A DNA stretch of 64,000 bases from Clostridiales bacterium (lineage in GTDB: Bacteria > Bacillota > Clostridia > Christensenellales > CAG-138): NCBI GenBank assembly GCA_012838425.1, contig DUPG01000008.1, positions 62,001-126,000 of the forward strand, written 5' to 3'. Shown here one piece after another: positions 42,466 through 50,995 of this stretch; position 1 is the stretch's first letter, and every line of letters starts with the position of its first letter. The position numbers were made by a program, and so were the translations under genes. Under the pieces are notes generated by a model, which had not been told where the DNA came from, searched no databases, and saw nothing but the letters and a program-made list of their open reading frames with translations.

Positions 42466-42950
42466 GCAATACTATGAGAATAGGTGTTACAGGCGACACT
42501 CATGGCGATTTAGCAAATATAAAGCGTGCTGTAAACGCCCTTCCCGATGTTGATTTATGGTTTCATATGGGCGATTTCGGCTCTGATTTCAAGAAGCTTG
42601 TGCAGCTTACAGGCAAGCATGTGGATTTTGTGCGCGGAAACTGCGATATACTGGGCTCAGAAGCTCCCAACGAGCTTGTTGTAGAATACGGCGGAGTTAA
42701 ATTCTTCTTAACGCATGGACATATCTATAATGTTAACTTCGGTATTCAAAAGCTTGTATATCGTGCGCAGGAATTAAACTGCCAAGTCGCGTTATATGGG
42801 CATACACATATACCCCAAATAGCAATGGTGGGCGATGTGCTCGTATTAAACCCCGGCAGCCCCACAAGACCGCTTTCCGATTCAGGCAAAACAGTAGGTC
42901 TTTTGACTATCGAGAACCATAAAGCAAAGGCAGAAGTATTCAAGCTCTGA
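42462..42950 (+). CDS. YfcE/MJ0936-family metallophosphoesterase
   Basis: 162 aa calcineurin-like phosphodiesterase. Metal-binding motifs in order: GDTHGD, MGDFGSDF, VRGNCD, LTHGH and YGHTHIPQ. Small members of this family cleave phosphodiesters such as bis-pNPP or 2',3'-cAMP in vitro; the natural substrate is unknown. GTG start in a GTGA overlap with the methylase gene; an ATG four codons downstream is an alternative start. It is last in the infC operon. Confidence 0.92.
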   Translation: MSNTMRIGVTGDTHGDLANIKRAVNALPDVDLWFHMGDFGSDFKKLVQLTGKHVDFVRGNCDILGSEAPNELVVEYGGVKFFLTHGHIYNVNFGIQKLVYRAQELNCQVALYGHTHIPQIAMVGDVLVLNPGSPTRPLSDSGKTVGLLTIENHKAKAEVFKL

Positions 42951-43040
42951 TTCAAGAATTACTTTAATCGGTGTGTTACCAATCAAAAGAAAGCTATTCC
43001 CTCATTTTTTTGATATAAAGTTAAATATAAGTATTCAGTT

Positions 43041-44897
43041 TTAATTCAAGTATTTCTTATCTCTTTCAGGGTCGAATGGCGTTAATGTTATCATAAATGT
43101 CGAGCCCTTATCCTCAACGCTCTTTACTATAAGCGTTTCATCCATAGCGTCTAATATCTGCTGCGCTATTGACAGCCCTAAGCCTGTGCTTCCCTTTGTG
43201 CGCGACTTGCTGACTGTATAGAACCTTTCAAAAATGCGTGGCAAATCCATTGCGGGAATACCTACGCCCTTGTCCGATACGCTGATAATTATCTTGTTCT
43301 TGCACTTGTTCGCGTTATAGCTTGGGTTGGATACCGCTACATTAGGCTGTGTTATAAGGTGTGAGAAGTCCTTCACATATTTTGCGCTTACGGTTACCTT
43401 TCCGCCGGACTTTGAGTATTTTACTGCGTTGTCCGTCAATATTATCAGCACCTGCGATAGTCTGTCGTGGTCCGTCATTGCTATAAGATTGTCCTGCACA
43501 TCAAACTCTACTTCGATATTCTTCTTAGCTGCGGTAGTGCTTAATGAAACCTCAAGCTGCTTTAATTTTTCGCTTACATTCACAGGCTCAATCTCAAATG
43601 CCAGCGCATTAGACTGCAGCTTAGAAATAGTAAGCATATCCGATATAAGCCTTGACAGCCTCGTTACTTCCTCAATCATTACATTGTAATAGCGGTGCTT
43701 AGTTTCTTCGTCGGGAATCATATCGTCGGCAAGCGGTTCTAATAAGCCTCTTAACGCAGTCAGCGGAGTTCTGAACTCGTGGCTTATATTAGCGATATAC
43801 TCCCTTCGCATATTTTCTAATCTCTCCATTTCTGTCGCGTCCTTGAAAAGCCCAACTGCGCCTGCGCAATTGTTTTCATCGTCGTATATGGTAGATACGG
43901 TTATCCATATAGCTCTGCCGTCTTCTGTGTGGTATGTGGTCATTCTGACCTCGTCGGTGTCAAGCACTGCGTCAAACAGCTCCCAAATCTCGGGGTGCGG
44001 TACTAATTCCTCCTTTGTGGAAACGCCCACCGCGCCGAACATATTCATAAGCGCAGGGTTGTAGTGCATAATCTTGCCCTGTGTATTTATTGCGACAATA
44101 CCGTCGGATAGCCCTGCTATTATTTGATTAAGCTGGCGTTTTTCAAGCCTAAGCTCGCGCATCATATTAGAAACCCTGTCCGTCATTGTGTTTATTGCGC
44201 GTGCTATTGTTCCGAACTCGCCCTTGATTTTCTCGTTAGCTTTTGCGTCGTAATTGCCTTCGGAAACCTCTTTCGCTACTAATACCAAGTGTTTAGTCGG
44301 CTTGAGTGCGTGAGTCGCTCCTGCTATTGTCAGGACTGCCGCGAATGGAAGCGCAATCAAAGCCGATAGTATTATTGTGTAGTTCGATAGTGAAATGCTC
44401 GAGAGAATCTTAGCTCTCTCAGTAATTATGAATATGTTGCCAAGTATTGTTCCGCTTTCGTTATATACATGAGATGCGGCGCATACATATATTTCGTTGT
44501 TGATTTCTAAATGCTTTGAGTAATACCTCTCGCCCGTAAAAAACTCGTTGTTCTCCGCTATGAACCGTATCAGCCCGCGCATGAATTCCGGGTCGTTAAC
44601 CGGCTCTGATAAATATTGAAAAGCGTAATCTGTTTCAACAAAAACAATGTACGAATTGACGGAATCAGCCATCTCCGCACACAGATAAGCATATGTTTCA
44701 TAATCTAAGCTGTTCGCTATTTTCTCGGTGGTTAAAAGTGCGGCTGCATTTGCGACAGGCATTAACTCATTTATCTTTTGTGTTATGTGCTTGTCCTTGC
44801 TAAGCAGCGTATATGATGTAATCAGCACAGCTAATGCAATTGCTGTGGTAATTACGAATATTATTAAGGCTTTGCGCAGCAATACGCTTTTTAGCAT
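43041..44897 (-). CDS. Membrane sensor histidine kinase (PhoR/WalK layout)
   Basis: 618 aa. TM1 at about 8-28, an extracellular sensor domain to about 170, TM2 at about 175-195, HAMP, a PAS domain at about 260-365, the dimerisation helix with phospho-accepting H in NISHEFRTPL, and the catalytic domain with N-box DNAVKYS, G1 DKGVGIP and G2 GSTGLGLSI. ATG 44897 is favoured because TGGAG sits 8 nt upstream; six codons earlier there is another ATG (44915) without one. It is encoded 77 bases after its response regulator. The walH/walI/walJ genes that accompany WalK are not next to it, so PhoR/ResE-like is equally possible. The signal is unknown. Confidence 0.93.
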   Translation of the reverse strand: MLKSVLLRKALIIFVITTAIALAVLITSYTLLSKDKHITQKINELMPVANAAALLTTEKIANSLDYETYAYLCAEMADSVNSYIVFVETDYAFQYLSEPVNDPEFMRGLIRFIAENNEFFTGERYYSKHLEINNEIYVCAASHVYNESGTILGNIFIITERAKILSSISLSNYTIILSALIALPFAAVLTIAGATHALKPTKHLVLVAKEVSEGNYDAKANEKIKGEFGTIARAINTMTDRVSNMMRELRLEKRQLNQIIAGLSDGIVAINTQGKIMHYNPALMNMFGAVGVSTKEELVPHPEIWELFDAVLDTDEVRMTTYHTEDGRAIWITVSTIYDDENNCAGAVGLFKDATEMERLENMRREYIANISHEFRTPLTALRGLLEPLADDMIPDEETKHRYYNVMIEEVTRLSRLISDMLTISKLQSNALAFEIEPVNVSEKLKQLEVSLSTTAAKKNIEVEFDVQDNLIAMTDHDRLSQVLIILTDNAVKYSKSGGKVTVSAKYVKDFSHLITQPNVAVSNPSYNANKCKNKIIISVSDKGVGIPAMDLPRIFERFYTVSKSRTKGSTGLGLSIAQQILDAMDETLIVKSVEDKGSTFMITLTPFDPERDKKYLN

Positions 44898-44923
44898 TAC
44901 ATTTCTCCAAAACAATATGGCAA

Positions 44924-44951
44924 CAACGCTGCAAGAAATCTCGCAGCGTTG
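44924..44951 (-). repeat. Perfect inverted repeat between response regulator and kinase genes
   Basis: CAACGCTGC/GCAGCGTTG, 9 bp with a 10-nt loop, in the 77-base intercistronic gap. No T-run follows on the minus strand, so it is more likely an mRNA-stability or partial attenuation element than a full terminator. Confidence 0.6.
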
Positions 44952-44974
44952 ATTGTAAAACGGTAATATCTATC

Positions 44975-45658
44975 TCAAAGCTGTTCGAACTTGTATCCTA
45001 CGCCGTAAATCGTCTTGATTCCCCACTTGAAGTCGGGATGCTCAATCTTCGAACGAATACGCTTGATATGGGTATCTACAGTCCTTGTTTCGCCTGCAAA
45101 CTCATAGCCCCAAATGCGCGTTAACAGCTGCTCGCGCGAGAAAACCTGACCCGGATTCGAAGCAAGCATATGCAGTATTTCAAGCTCTTTGGGTGTGCAG
45201 ATAATGGGCTTGCCGAACAGCGTTACGGAATATCTGCTAATGTCAATCTGTAAGCCGCCTATGCTTACAGTGCGTGAGGAGGCGACTTCGTGCTCAACCG
45301 AGCGGCGCAGAACAGTCTTTATACGCGCAACGACTTCTCTCGGGCTGAAGGGCTTTACGATATAGTCGTCAGCACCCAATTCTAAGCCTATAATGCGGTC
45401 GATTTCTTCGCCCTTAGCTGTGAGCATTATGATAGGAACCTGCGATGTCTTTCTGATTTCCTTGCAGACATCTATACCGGAAAGCTGGGGCATCATTATG
45501 TCAAGCACGAACAATGAAATGTCTGAAGTCGCGTTTTCAAGCGCGGCTTTTCCGTCGTAAACACTTATGGGTATATAGCCCTCCGCTTTTAGGTAAATCC
45601 CCAGTGACTCATGAACCACCGGGTCATCGTCCGCAATCAATATTTTTACCTGACTCAT
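44975..45658 (-). CDS. OmpR/PhoB-family response regulator
   Basis: 227 aa. The receiver domain has acidic pocket DDD (10-12), phospho-acceptor D53 (FVLDIMMP), Thr in MLTAKG and Lys in VKPFSP; the winged-helix DNA-binding domain is at about 130-227 (TPKELEILHMLASNPGQVFSREQLL, TVDTHIKRIRSKI). The ATG at 45658 has GGAGG six bases upstream and is preferred to one four codons earlier. It pairs with the kinase gene that follows. The targets are unknown. Confidence 0.95.
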   Translation of the reverse strand: MSQVKILIADDDPVVHESLGIYLKAEGYIPISVYDGKAALENATSDISLFVLDIMMPQLSGIDVCKEIRKTSQVPIIMLTAKGEEIDRIIGLELGADDYIVKPFSPREVVARIKTVLRRSVEHEVASSRTVSIGGLQIDISRYSVTLFGKPIICTPKELEILHMLASNPGQVFSREQLLTRIWGYEFAGETRTVDTHIKRIRSKIEHPDFKWGIKTIYGVGYKFEQL

Positions 45659-45708
45659 ATATACCTCCATCTATAGCAATCATTATTAAAGTTTACCAAC
45701 CTATCATT

Positions 45709-45736
45709 ATTATATCATAACTTTTTTACGATTAAA
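45709..45736 (-). promoter_or_regulatory. Possible promoter of the two-component operon
   Basis: Minus strand TTTAAT, 16-bp spacer, perfect TATAAT (45709-45714), about 50 bases upstream of the response regulator start. Confidence 0.4.
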
Positions 45737-45847
45737 AGCATTTTTTATAATAAAAGAAAATTTTATATCGTTGTTAAAAAGTGATTGTGTTCTTTTGCTT
45801 GCATATAAGGCAAAAAAGTCGAATAATTAAGGCAAATTTTGGGCGTT

Positions 45848-47308
45848 TCAGTCAACAATTTTTCCGAAAATTCGCCTTGCTATAGGTGCTGCAACCGAAC
45901 CGCCGCTGCCGCCATATTCTACAACTACCGCAATAGCGTATGGGTGTTTCTCTGAATCTATGAATCCGCAAAACCATGCGTGCGATTCGTTTTTGCCGTT
46001 TACTGTAAGCTCGGCTGTGCCTGTTTTTCCGCCGATGTTATAGCCTTCAAGCGCTGCCCGCCTACCTGTGCCGCTGTTTACGGCTTCAAGCATATATTCC
46101 CTTAAAATACTTGCTTCCCTGCTCGTTAACGGGCTGTAGCTCTGCCTGTATGCCGCGCTATACACCTCAGCGCCCGTGCTCGTTTGTACGCTTTTCAGCA
46201 GGCGCGGCTCCATAGCTGCTCCGTCGTTCGCAATAGCGCCAGCAAGCAGGCACATAGAAATTGGCGTAACAATGTCCTTATACTGCCCGACGCCAGACCA
46301 AGCGGTTTCGTATTCGCTTCTACCCTCTGTATATGAGCCGGACAGCGCTATAATATCCGCAAACAAGTATTCTTTGCCTATCCCTAAGTCTTTTGCGGTT
46401 TTATAAAGATTTTTTGAGCCTATTTGCAGCGCTAATCTTGCAAAAGTTGAGTTGCACGACTTCACAAAAGCATCTTTCAGCGTAACAGTGCCATGCTCCT
46501 CGCCCTGAAAGTCAATAAGCGTCAGGTATTTATCCGTAAGCTCGTCCTTGTCTATCTCTTTGGAATCGCCTAACAGCTTGCCCGTACTCTTATCGAATAT
46601 CAGCTCGCCCGTGCATTCGAATTCCATATTTTCTACATCTTTTATATAGCGCAGCGCCGCGACGGTTGTAACGATTTTGAATACAGAGCCGGGAACATAC
46701 AGCCCCGATGTCGCGCGGTTTATCATTGCGCCTTCCTCTAACTCAATCTCTTTGGCTATGTACCTCTCCATCTTTTTCGGGTCGAAATTAGGTGATGAAG
46801 TGCAAACCAATATCTCGCCCGTTTTGTAGTTCATTACAATAATTGCGCCGTTTCTGCCATCTAATTGCTCGTACGCATATTTGCATAGCGAAGCGTCAAT
46901 AGTCAATACGCAGTAATTACCTGTGGGAGCAGCGTTTTGGTCTATGTGTTTTATCATTTCTATCGCGTTCTTGTCAAAGCCTAACAGATACTTGGCGTAA
47001 AGTGCTTCTGCGCCCAATGTCTGCCCGTAATCGTCGCCGACAATGTGTGAAACTGACAGCCGTAGGCTTATATCCGAGTTATAGTGCCGCAAGCTGTTTG
47101 AATCGCTGTATGCCAGCACAACTCCGTTTCTATCCAATATGCTGCCGGCTATAATATTGCTTTTCTGCGTGCGAATCCTGATATTATACGGGCTTGCGAA
47201 CCAGCGCGGTCCATGCTTGCCCACAACATACACCAGGTATGAGCTAAGCACTATGAACATACATAAGAACAGCGCCAGCAATGCTTTAATAAGGTTGCGT
47301 GTGTTCAT
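45848..47308 (-). CDS. Penicillin-binding protein, class B transpeptidase (PbpA/FtsI-like)
   Basis: 486 aa. One N-terminal membrane anchor (about 8-30), a short dimerisation domain beginning IAGSILDRNGVVLAYS, and the transpeptidase domain with the three catalytic boxes SVFK (in YVPGSVFKIV), SCN (SCNSTF) and KTG (IGGKTGTAE). It cross-links peptidoglycan stems outside the membrane. The short length without PASTA domains resembles the PbpA that partners RodA. Its start overlaps the FtsW/RodA gene by 4 nt, consistent with a polymerase-transpeptidase pair. Confidence 0.94.
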   Translation of the reverse strand: MNTRNLIKALLALFLCMFIVLSSYLVYVVGKHGPRWFASPYNIRIRTQKSNIIAGSILDRNGVVLAYSDSNSLRHYNSDISLRLSVSHIVGDDYGQTLGAEALYAKYLLGFDKNAIEMIKHIDQNAAPTGNYCVLTIDASLCKYAYEQLDGRNGAIIVMNYKTGEILVCTSSPNFDPKKMERYIAKEIELEEGAMINRATSGLYVPGSVFKIVTTVAALRYIKDVENMEFECTGELIFDKSTGKLLGDSKEIDKDELTDKYLTLIDFQGEEHGTVTLKDAFVKSCNSTFARLALQIGSKNLYKTAKDLGIGKEYLFADIIALSGSYTEGRSEYETAWSGVGQYKDIVTPISMCLLAGAIANDGAAMEPRLLKSVQTSTGAEVYSAAYRQSYSPLTSREASILREYMLEAVNSGTGRRAALEGYNIGGKTGTAELTVNGKNESHAWFCGFIDSEKHPYAIAVVVEYGGSGGSVAAPIARRIFGKIVD

Positions 47309-48531
47309 GCCTTGCCCTCCGCTTCTGCTCTGTATTTTTTAGAATCTGCCGCAATGCCTTGCAAGAATCCCGAAATTATCATGCACGCTATCATAGAGCT
47401 TCCGCCATAGCTTATATACGGAAGTGTTATCCCCGTAAGCGGAATAAGCTTTATCACGCCGCCTATTATTATGAAGCTTTGCAATGTAATCAGAGTGGTA
47501 CAGCCAAGCGCGAACAGCATCAAAAAGCGGTTTCTCGCGTTCAGCGCTATCAGAAACCCTCGAATTATGAACACGATATAAAACGCTATCAGAAGCACGC
47601 CCGCAATTATGCCGAACTCCTCGCAAATAACAGCGAATATGTAGTCGGTGTGATATGCAGGTATAATCTTTGCGCTTCCTAAGCCAAGCCCTGCGCCAAA
47701 CAGTCCGCCGCTTGCAATAGCAATAAGCCCTTGCACTATCTGATAGCCGCTGCTGTCGTATGTTGCCCAAGGGTTTTGCCATACCTCAACGCGCAACCTC
47801 ACATGGCTGAACAGCTTGTAGCTCGCTATTCCGCCTAACGCCCCCGCAAAAAGTCCCGCTAATGTAATGCCCAAATTGCCCGTTGCAGCAAAATATACAA
47901 TAAGGGTAGTAAGGGCTATCAGCATTGCCGCGCCTAAGTCCTTTTCGACTATTAAAAGAAATACAATAGCCATAGCAAATGAAAGTGGCACCAACAGCTT
48001 TTTCAGCTTCGTACGCTTATCGAGGTAATGCGCCAGCACGAAAACTACTGCGATTTTTACGAATTCGCTCGGTTGAAAGCTCCTGCCGCCTATTATAATC
48101 CAGTTTTTCGCGCCGCCGCTTTCCTTTCCAACAACGAGCAGCGCTGCCATAATTGCCAAGCTGCCTATAATTATAGGAACAGTCAGCTTGCGCATAATGT
48201 TATCGAATTTTATAGTACCCATGCACAAAAACATAAGCACAACGCCTATGCACAGCATAAACAGCTGGCTCTTCGCGTTTTTGGGATTCATTCGGTATTG
48301 AGTTAAAAGCCCTAATCCCAATAAGAAGACAGTCGTTAAGAAAAGCGGTCTGTCAAAATCGTGGAATATGCCCTTCATCATTACATAAATAAGCACGAAC
48401 AGCGCGGAAACAATGAGTCCAAATATTAGCGGCTCGAAATCCATACTGCCTTGAGAGAATGAAAGCAACCCAAAGCCCAGCATAATGAAAAGCAGTATGA
48501 TTATCAGCAGCCTGTTTGCGCTGAAGGTCAT
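47305..48531 (-). CDS. FtsW/RodA/SpoVE-family peptidoglycan glycosyltransferase
   Basis: 408 aa SEDS protein with about ten transmembrane helices. It polymerises lipid II together with a class B PBP, here encoded directly after it. Signature regions include FQPSEFVKIAVVFVLAHYL, EKDLGAAMLIALTTLIVYF and GLTLPYISYGGSS-like GITLPYISYGGSS. ATG 48531 lies 7 bases after the FHA gene stop with GGTGA upstream; a TTG 20 codons earlier (48591) would give an overlap and a hydrophilic extension, and is less likely. From sequence alone, division (FtsW) and elongation (RodA) roles cannot be separated. Confidence 0.93.
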   Translation of the reverse strand: MTFSANRLLIIILLFIMLGFGLLSFSQGSMDFEPLIFGLIVSALFVLIYVMMKGIFHDFDRPLFLTTVFLLGLGLLTQYRMNPKNAKSQLFMLCIGVVLMFLCMGTIKFDNIMRKLTVPIIIGSLAIMAALLVVGKESGGAKNWIIIGGRSFQPSEFVKIAVVFVLAHYLDKRTKLKKLLVPLSFAMAIVFLLIVEKDLGAAMLIALTTLIVYFAATGNLGITLAGLFAGALGGIASYKLFSHVRLRVEVWQNPWATYDSSGYQIVQGLIAIASGGLFGAGLGLGSAKIIPAYHTDYIFAVICEEFGIIAGVLLIAFYIVFIIRGFLIALNARNRFLMLFALGCTTLITLQSFIIIGGVIKLIPLTGITLPYISYGGSSMIACMIISGFLQGIAADSKKYRAEAEGKA

Positions 48532-48538
48532 TTTTATT

Positions 48539-49099
48539 TCATTCACCGTCTTGGTCGTATTCGTCTGTCTCGTCGAACTCGTCCTCATCAATATCTCCCG
48601 AACCGTATTCTATGAAATCATCATCGTCGAACAGCTCTTCGTCGTACAATTCCTCATCTTCTATTATGTGTACCTTCAGTGTTACGCGCCCGATTTTTAT
48701 CGTGTCGCCGTCAAACAGCCTTGCGTCCTGTCTGCCTATAGGGCTGTCGTTCACATATATTTGATGCTTCTCAGGCTCGTATGCGGTTATATATAGTGTA
48801 TCTCTTACAAAGAATATAGCGTGCTTTTTTGCAATGCTGCGTGTTCTTATCTGAATATCGCACGCGCGGTTTCTGCCTATCGTGGTTTTATGCGAAACAT
48901 CATACAGAGCACCTCTTTTTGAATACGGCTCAATAACCTCAAGCTGCGCAAAGGCTTTTCCCTCAAGCTGCTTCTCCCAGAACCTGCGCGAGCTCCATTC
49001 TCTGATAGAAATGATAACAAGCCTGATGAGTATGTACGCCATCAGGGCAACGAAAACATAGCGCATAAGTGTCGCTGCTATCGTGTATGCTTGCTCCAT
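48539..49099 (-). CDS. Membrane-anchored FHA-domain protein
   Basis: 186 aa. An N-terminal transmembrane helix (about 10-30, YVFVALMAYILIRLVIIS) is followed by a linker and a forkhead-associated phosphothreonine-binding domain at about 75-150 (IGRNRACDIQIRTRSIAKKHAIF, DSPIGRQDARLFDGDTIKIG). The tail is very acidic (EDELYDEELFDDDDF and more). CCGGAGGCTGAA precedes the ATG. It is first in an FHA-FtsW/RodA-PBP cluster, like the FhaB-RodA-PbpA group of actinobacteria, where a Ser/Thr kinase controls cell wall growth; no such kinase or phosphatase gene is in this window. Confidence 0.92.
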   Translation of the reverse strand: MEQAYTIAATLMRYVFVALMAYILIRLVIISIREWSSRRFWEKQLEGKAFAQLEVIEPYSKRGALYDVSHKTTIGRNRACDIQIRTRSIAKKHAIFFVRDTLYITAYEPEKHQIYVNDSPIGRQDARLFDGDTIKIGRVTLKVHIIEDEELYDEELFDDDDFIEYGSGDIDEDEFDETDEYDQDGE

Positions 49100-49226
49100 T
49101 TCAGCCTCCGGTATTCATTATAGCACTTTTTTGGGAATATTTTTATTTTCGATAAACTTTGCACAGCTAATAATTTGCAGGATTCTTTCATATAGTTTAA
49201 TGTCCATAAAAGTATTTGGAGGAGCT

Positions 49227-49976
49227 ATGCGCACCTACAAGATAAAGTGCTTCAAAAAAACGACGCTATATAGAATATTAGGCGCATTGGTCGTTGTTGC
49301 TTTCTGCGCCATAGTGCTGATCATATCAAAGCATAATGATTACCCCGAGAATTCCCCAACGCCTACGCAATCGCCCACGCCCGCTCCATTCGCCTGCGTG
49401 ATATTAGATGCGGGTCATGGCGGCTTCGACAGGGGAGCCTCAGGCATTGAAACAGGCATAGGCGAGGGCGAATTGAACCTCATAGTTACAAAGCTTGTGA
49501 AAGCCGAGCTTGAAGCCAACAACATAGAGGTAATATTGACAAGAAGCGATGAAAACGCGCTTGCAGGCACAAAAAAAGAGGATATGGCTATCAGAAAGTC
49601 GATAATTCAGAACGAGAATTGCGACGCGGTAGTTAGTATTCATATGAACAAGTTTAAGGACAGAAGCATAAAGGGTCCTATGGTGTTCTACATGAAGGGC
49701 TGTGAGGATACGGGCGGCATATTGGCTAACTATGTGATAAAGGCGCTGTGCGAAGCTATTGACCACCCCTTGCGCCGCTCAAACCCGGGAGATTATTTAA
49801 TTGTGCGTGAAAGCTATGCGCCTGCTGTTATAATCGAATGCGGCTTTTTATCAAATCCCGAAGATGAAAGGAATCTCAGCGACCCGGAATATCAAAAAAA
49901 GCTTGCAAAAGGCATAGCAAGAGGAATTATGGATTATCTTTTAGATGTGAAAATGCAGGAATTGAGGCAGGACTAA
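49227..49976 (+). CDS. N-acetylmuramoyl-L-alanine amidase (Amidase_3, CwlD-like)
   Basis: 249 aa. It cleaves the bond between MurNAc and L-Ala. An N-terminal membrane segment (about 16-37, ILGALVVVAFCAIVLIIS) is followed by a short Pro/Thr linker and the zinc-dependent catalytic domain: ILDAGHGGFDRGASG (His ligand), GEGELNL (Glu ligand), VSIHMNKF (His) and VIIECGFLSNPED (catalytic Glu). The small size with one anchor resembles CwlD, which makes muramic lactam in spore cortex; that assignment is by layout only. ATG 49227 has TTGGAGG nine bases upstream; the longer open frame has no such site. It converges on tsaC with a 4-nt overlap of stops. Confidence 0.92.
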   Translation: MRTYKIKCFKKTTLYRILGALVVVAFCAIVLIISKHNDYPENSPTPTQSPTPAPFACVILDAGHGGFDRGASGIETGIGEGELNLIVTKLVKAELEANNIEVILTRSDENALAGTKKEDMAIRKSIIQNENCDAVVSIHMNKFKDRSIKGPMVFYMKGCEDTGGILANYVIKALCEAIDHPLRRSNPGDYLIVRESYAPAVIIECGFLSNPEDERNLSDPEYQKKLAKGIARGIMDYLLDVKMQELRQD

Positions 49977-50995
49977 AGCGTTTTGAAGCCGCTCGCCCGC
50001 AATAATCTGTTCATGAACGCCAAGCCCGCGCCATGCTCCTGTAAGGTTTCGCAAAGCACTGTTGTATAGCCGTCACATTCGCGCAGTGCTGAGAAAAGCC
50101 TTTTGCAAAACTCCTCGGGCTTTTTCCTGCTGCCCAATATGATTTGCTTTCTTTCGCCGTAGAAACGCGAATTCTCCTCGCTTGACAGTATTACGCACCT
50201 GTTGCCCGATTTTTCGAAGTTATCATAGTGATACGCAATCTTGTTCGCAATCTCATGCTCGTTTCCATATACCGCATACACCTGTGCATTAGGTGAATAG
50301 TGTTTATATTTCATACCGGGGGAGAGTGCCTCCTCACCGCTGCCCAATGGCTGCAAAATGCTCTTTGAAAGCTGCACCTCGCCAATCACTGCCGCCAACA
50401 TTTCCTTTGTAACTGCACCGGGGCGCAATATTGTTGGAGTGCCTATTAACGAAAGCACAGTCGATTCTATGCCTATTTTACATTCGCCGCCGTCTAAAAT
50501 AGCGTCAATTCTGCCGTTCATGTCGTTGTAAACATGCTCGGCTTTCGTGGGACTCGGAGTTCCCGATATATTAGCGGAGGGCGCGGCTACAGGTACCTGC
50601 GCCGCTCTTAATAGCTCTAACGCAATTTCGTTATCCGGCATTCGCAAAGCGACAGTGCTTTGACCCGCTGTCGCAACATCTGAAACGCTATCGGATTTAT
50701 AGTAAATAAGCGTCAACGCCCCCGGGAAGAACACAGAAGCGAGCTTGTAATAGCTTTCTGGAACGCTACTGTACAGCTCCTCAGCCATTTCAGGGTAGGG
50801 GATATGTAAAATAAGCGGGTTGTCCTGCGGGCGCCCCTTTGCCTCGAATATCTTTTTTATGGCGTTATCATCTTTCGCGTTCGCGCCAAGCCCATATACT
50901 GTTTCGGTCGGGAATGCTACAATTCCGCCGCTTTTTATTATATCGGCGCAACGCAGTATGTTTTCTTTATTTGCAGGAAGATACAGAGTTTTCAT
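49973..50995 (-). CDS. tsaC: L-threonylcarbamoyladenylate synthase (Sua5/TsaC)
   Basis: 340 aa, the longer Sua5/YwlC form. It makes threonylcarbamoyl-AMP for the t6A37 modification of ANN-decoding tRNAs. The YrdC domain (about 1-200) shows GGIVAFPTETVYGLGANA, KGRPQDNPLILHI and VAAPSANISGTPSPT; the C-terminal Sua5 domain (about 225-335) follows after the linker SPGMKYKHYSP. It overlaps lysC by 4 nt and is last in the operon. Confidence 0.95.
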   Translation of the reverse strand: MKTLYLPANKENILRCADIIKSGGIVAFPTETVYGLGANAKDDNAIKKIFEAKGRPQDNPLILHIPYPEMAEELYSSVPESYYKLASVFFPGALTLIYYKSDSVSDVATAGQSTVALRMPDNEIALELLRAAQVPVAAPSANISGTPSPTKAEHVYNDMNGRIDAILDGGECKIGIESTVLSLIGTPTILRPGAVTKEMLAAVIGEVQLSKSILQPLGSGEEALSPGMKYKHYSPNAQVYAVYGNEHEIANKIAYHYDNFEKSGNRCVILSSEENSRFYGERKQIILGSRKKPEEFCKRLFSALRECDGYTTVLCETLQEHGAGLAFMNRLLRASGFKTL

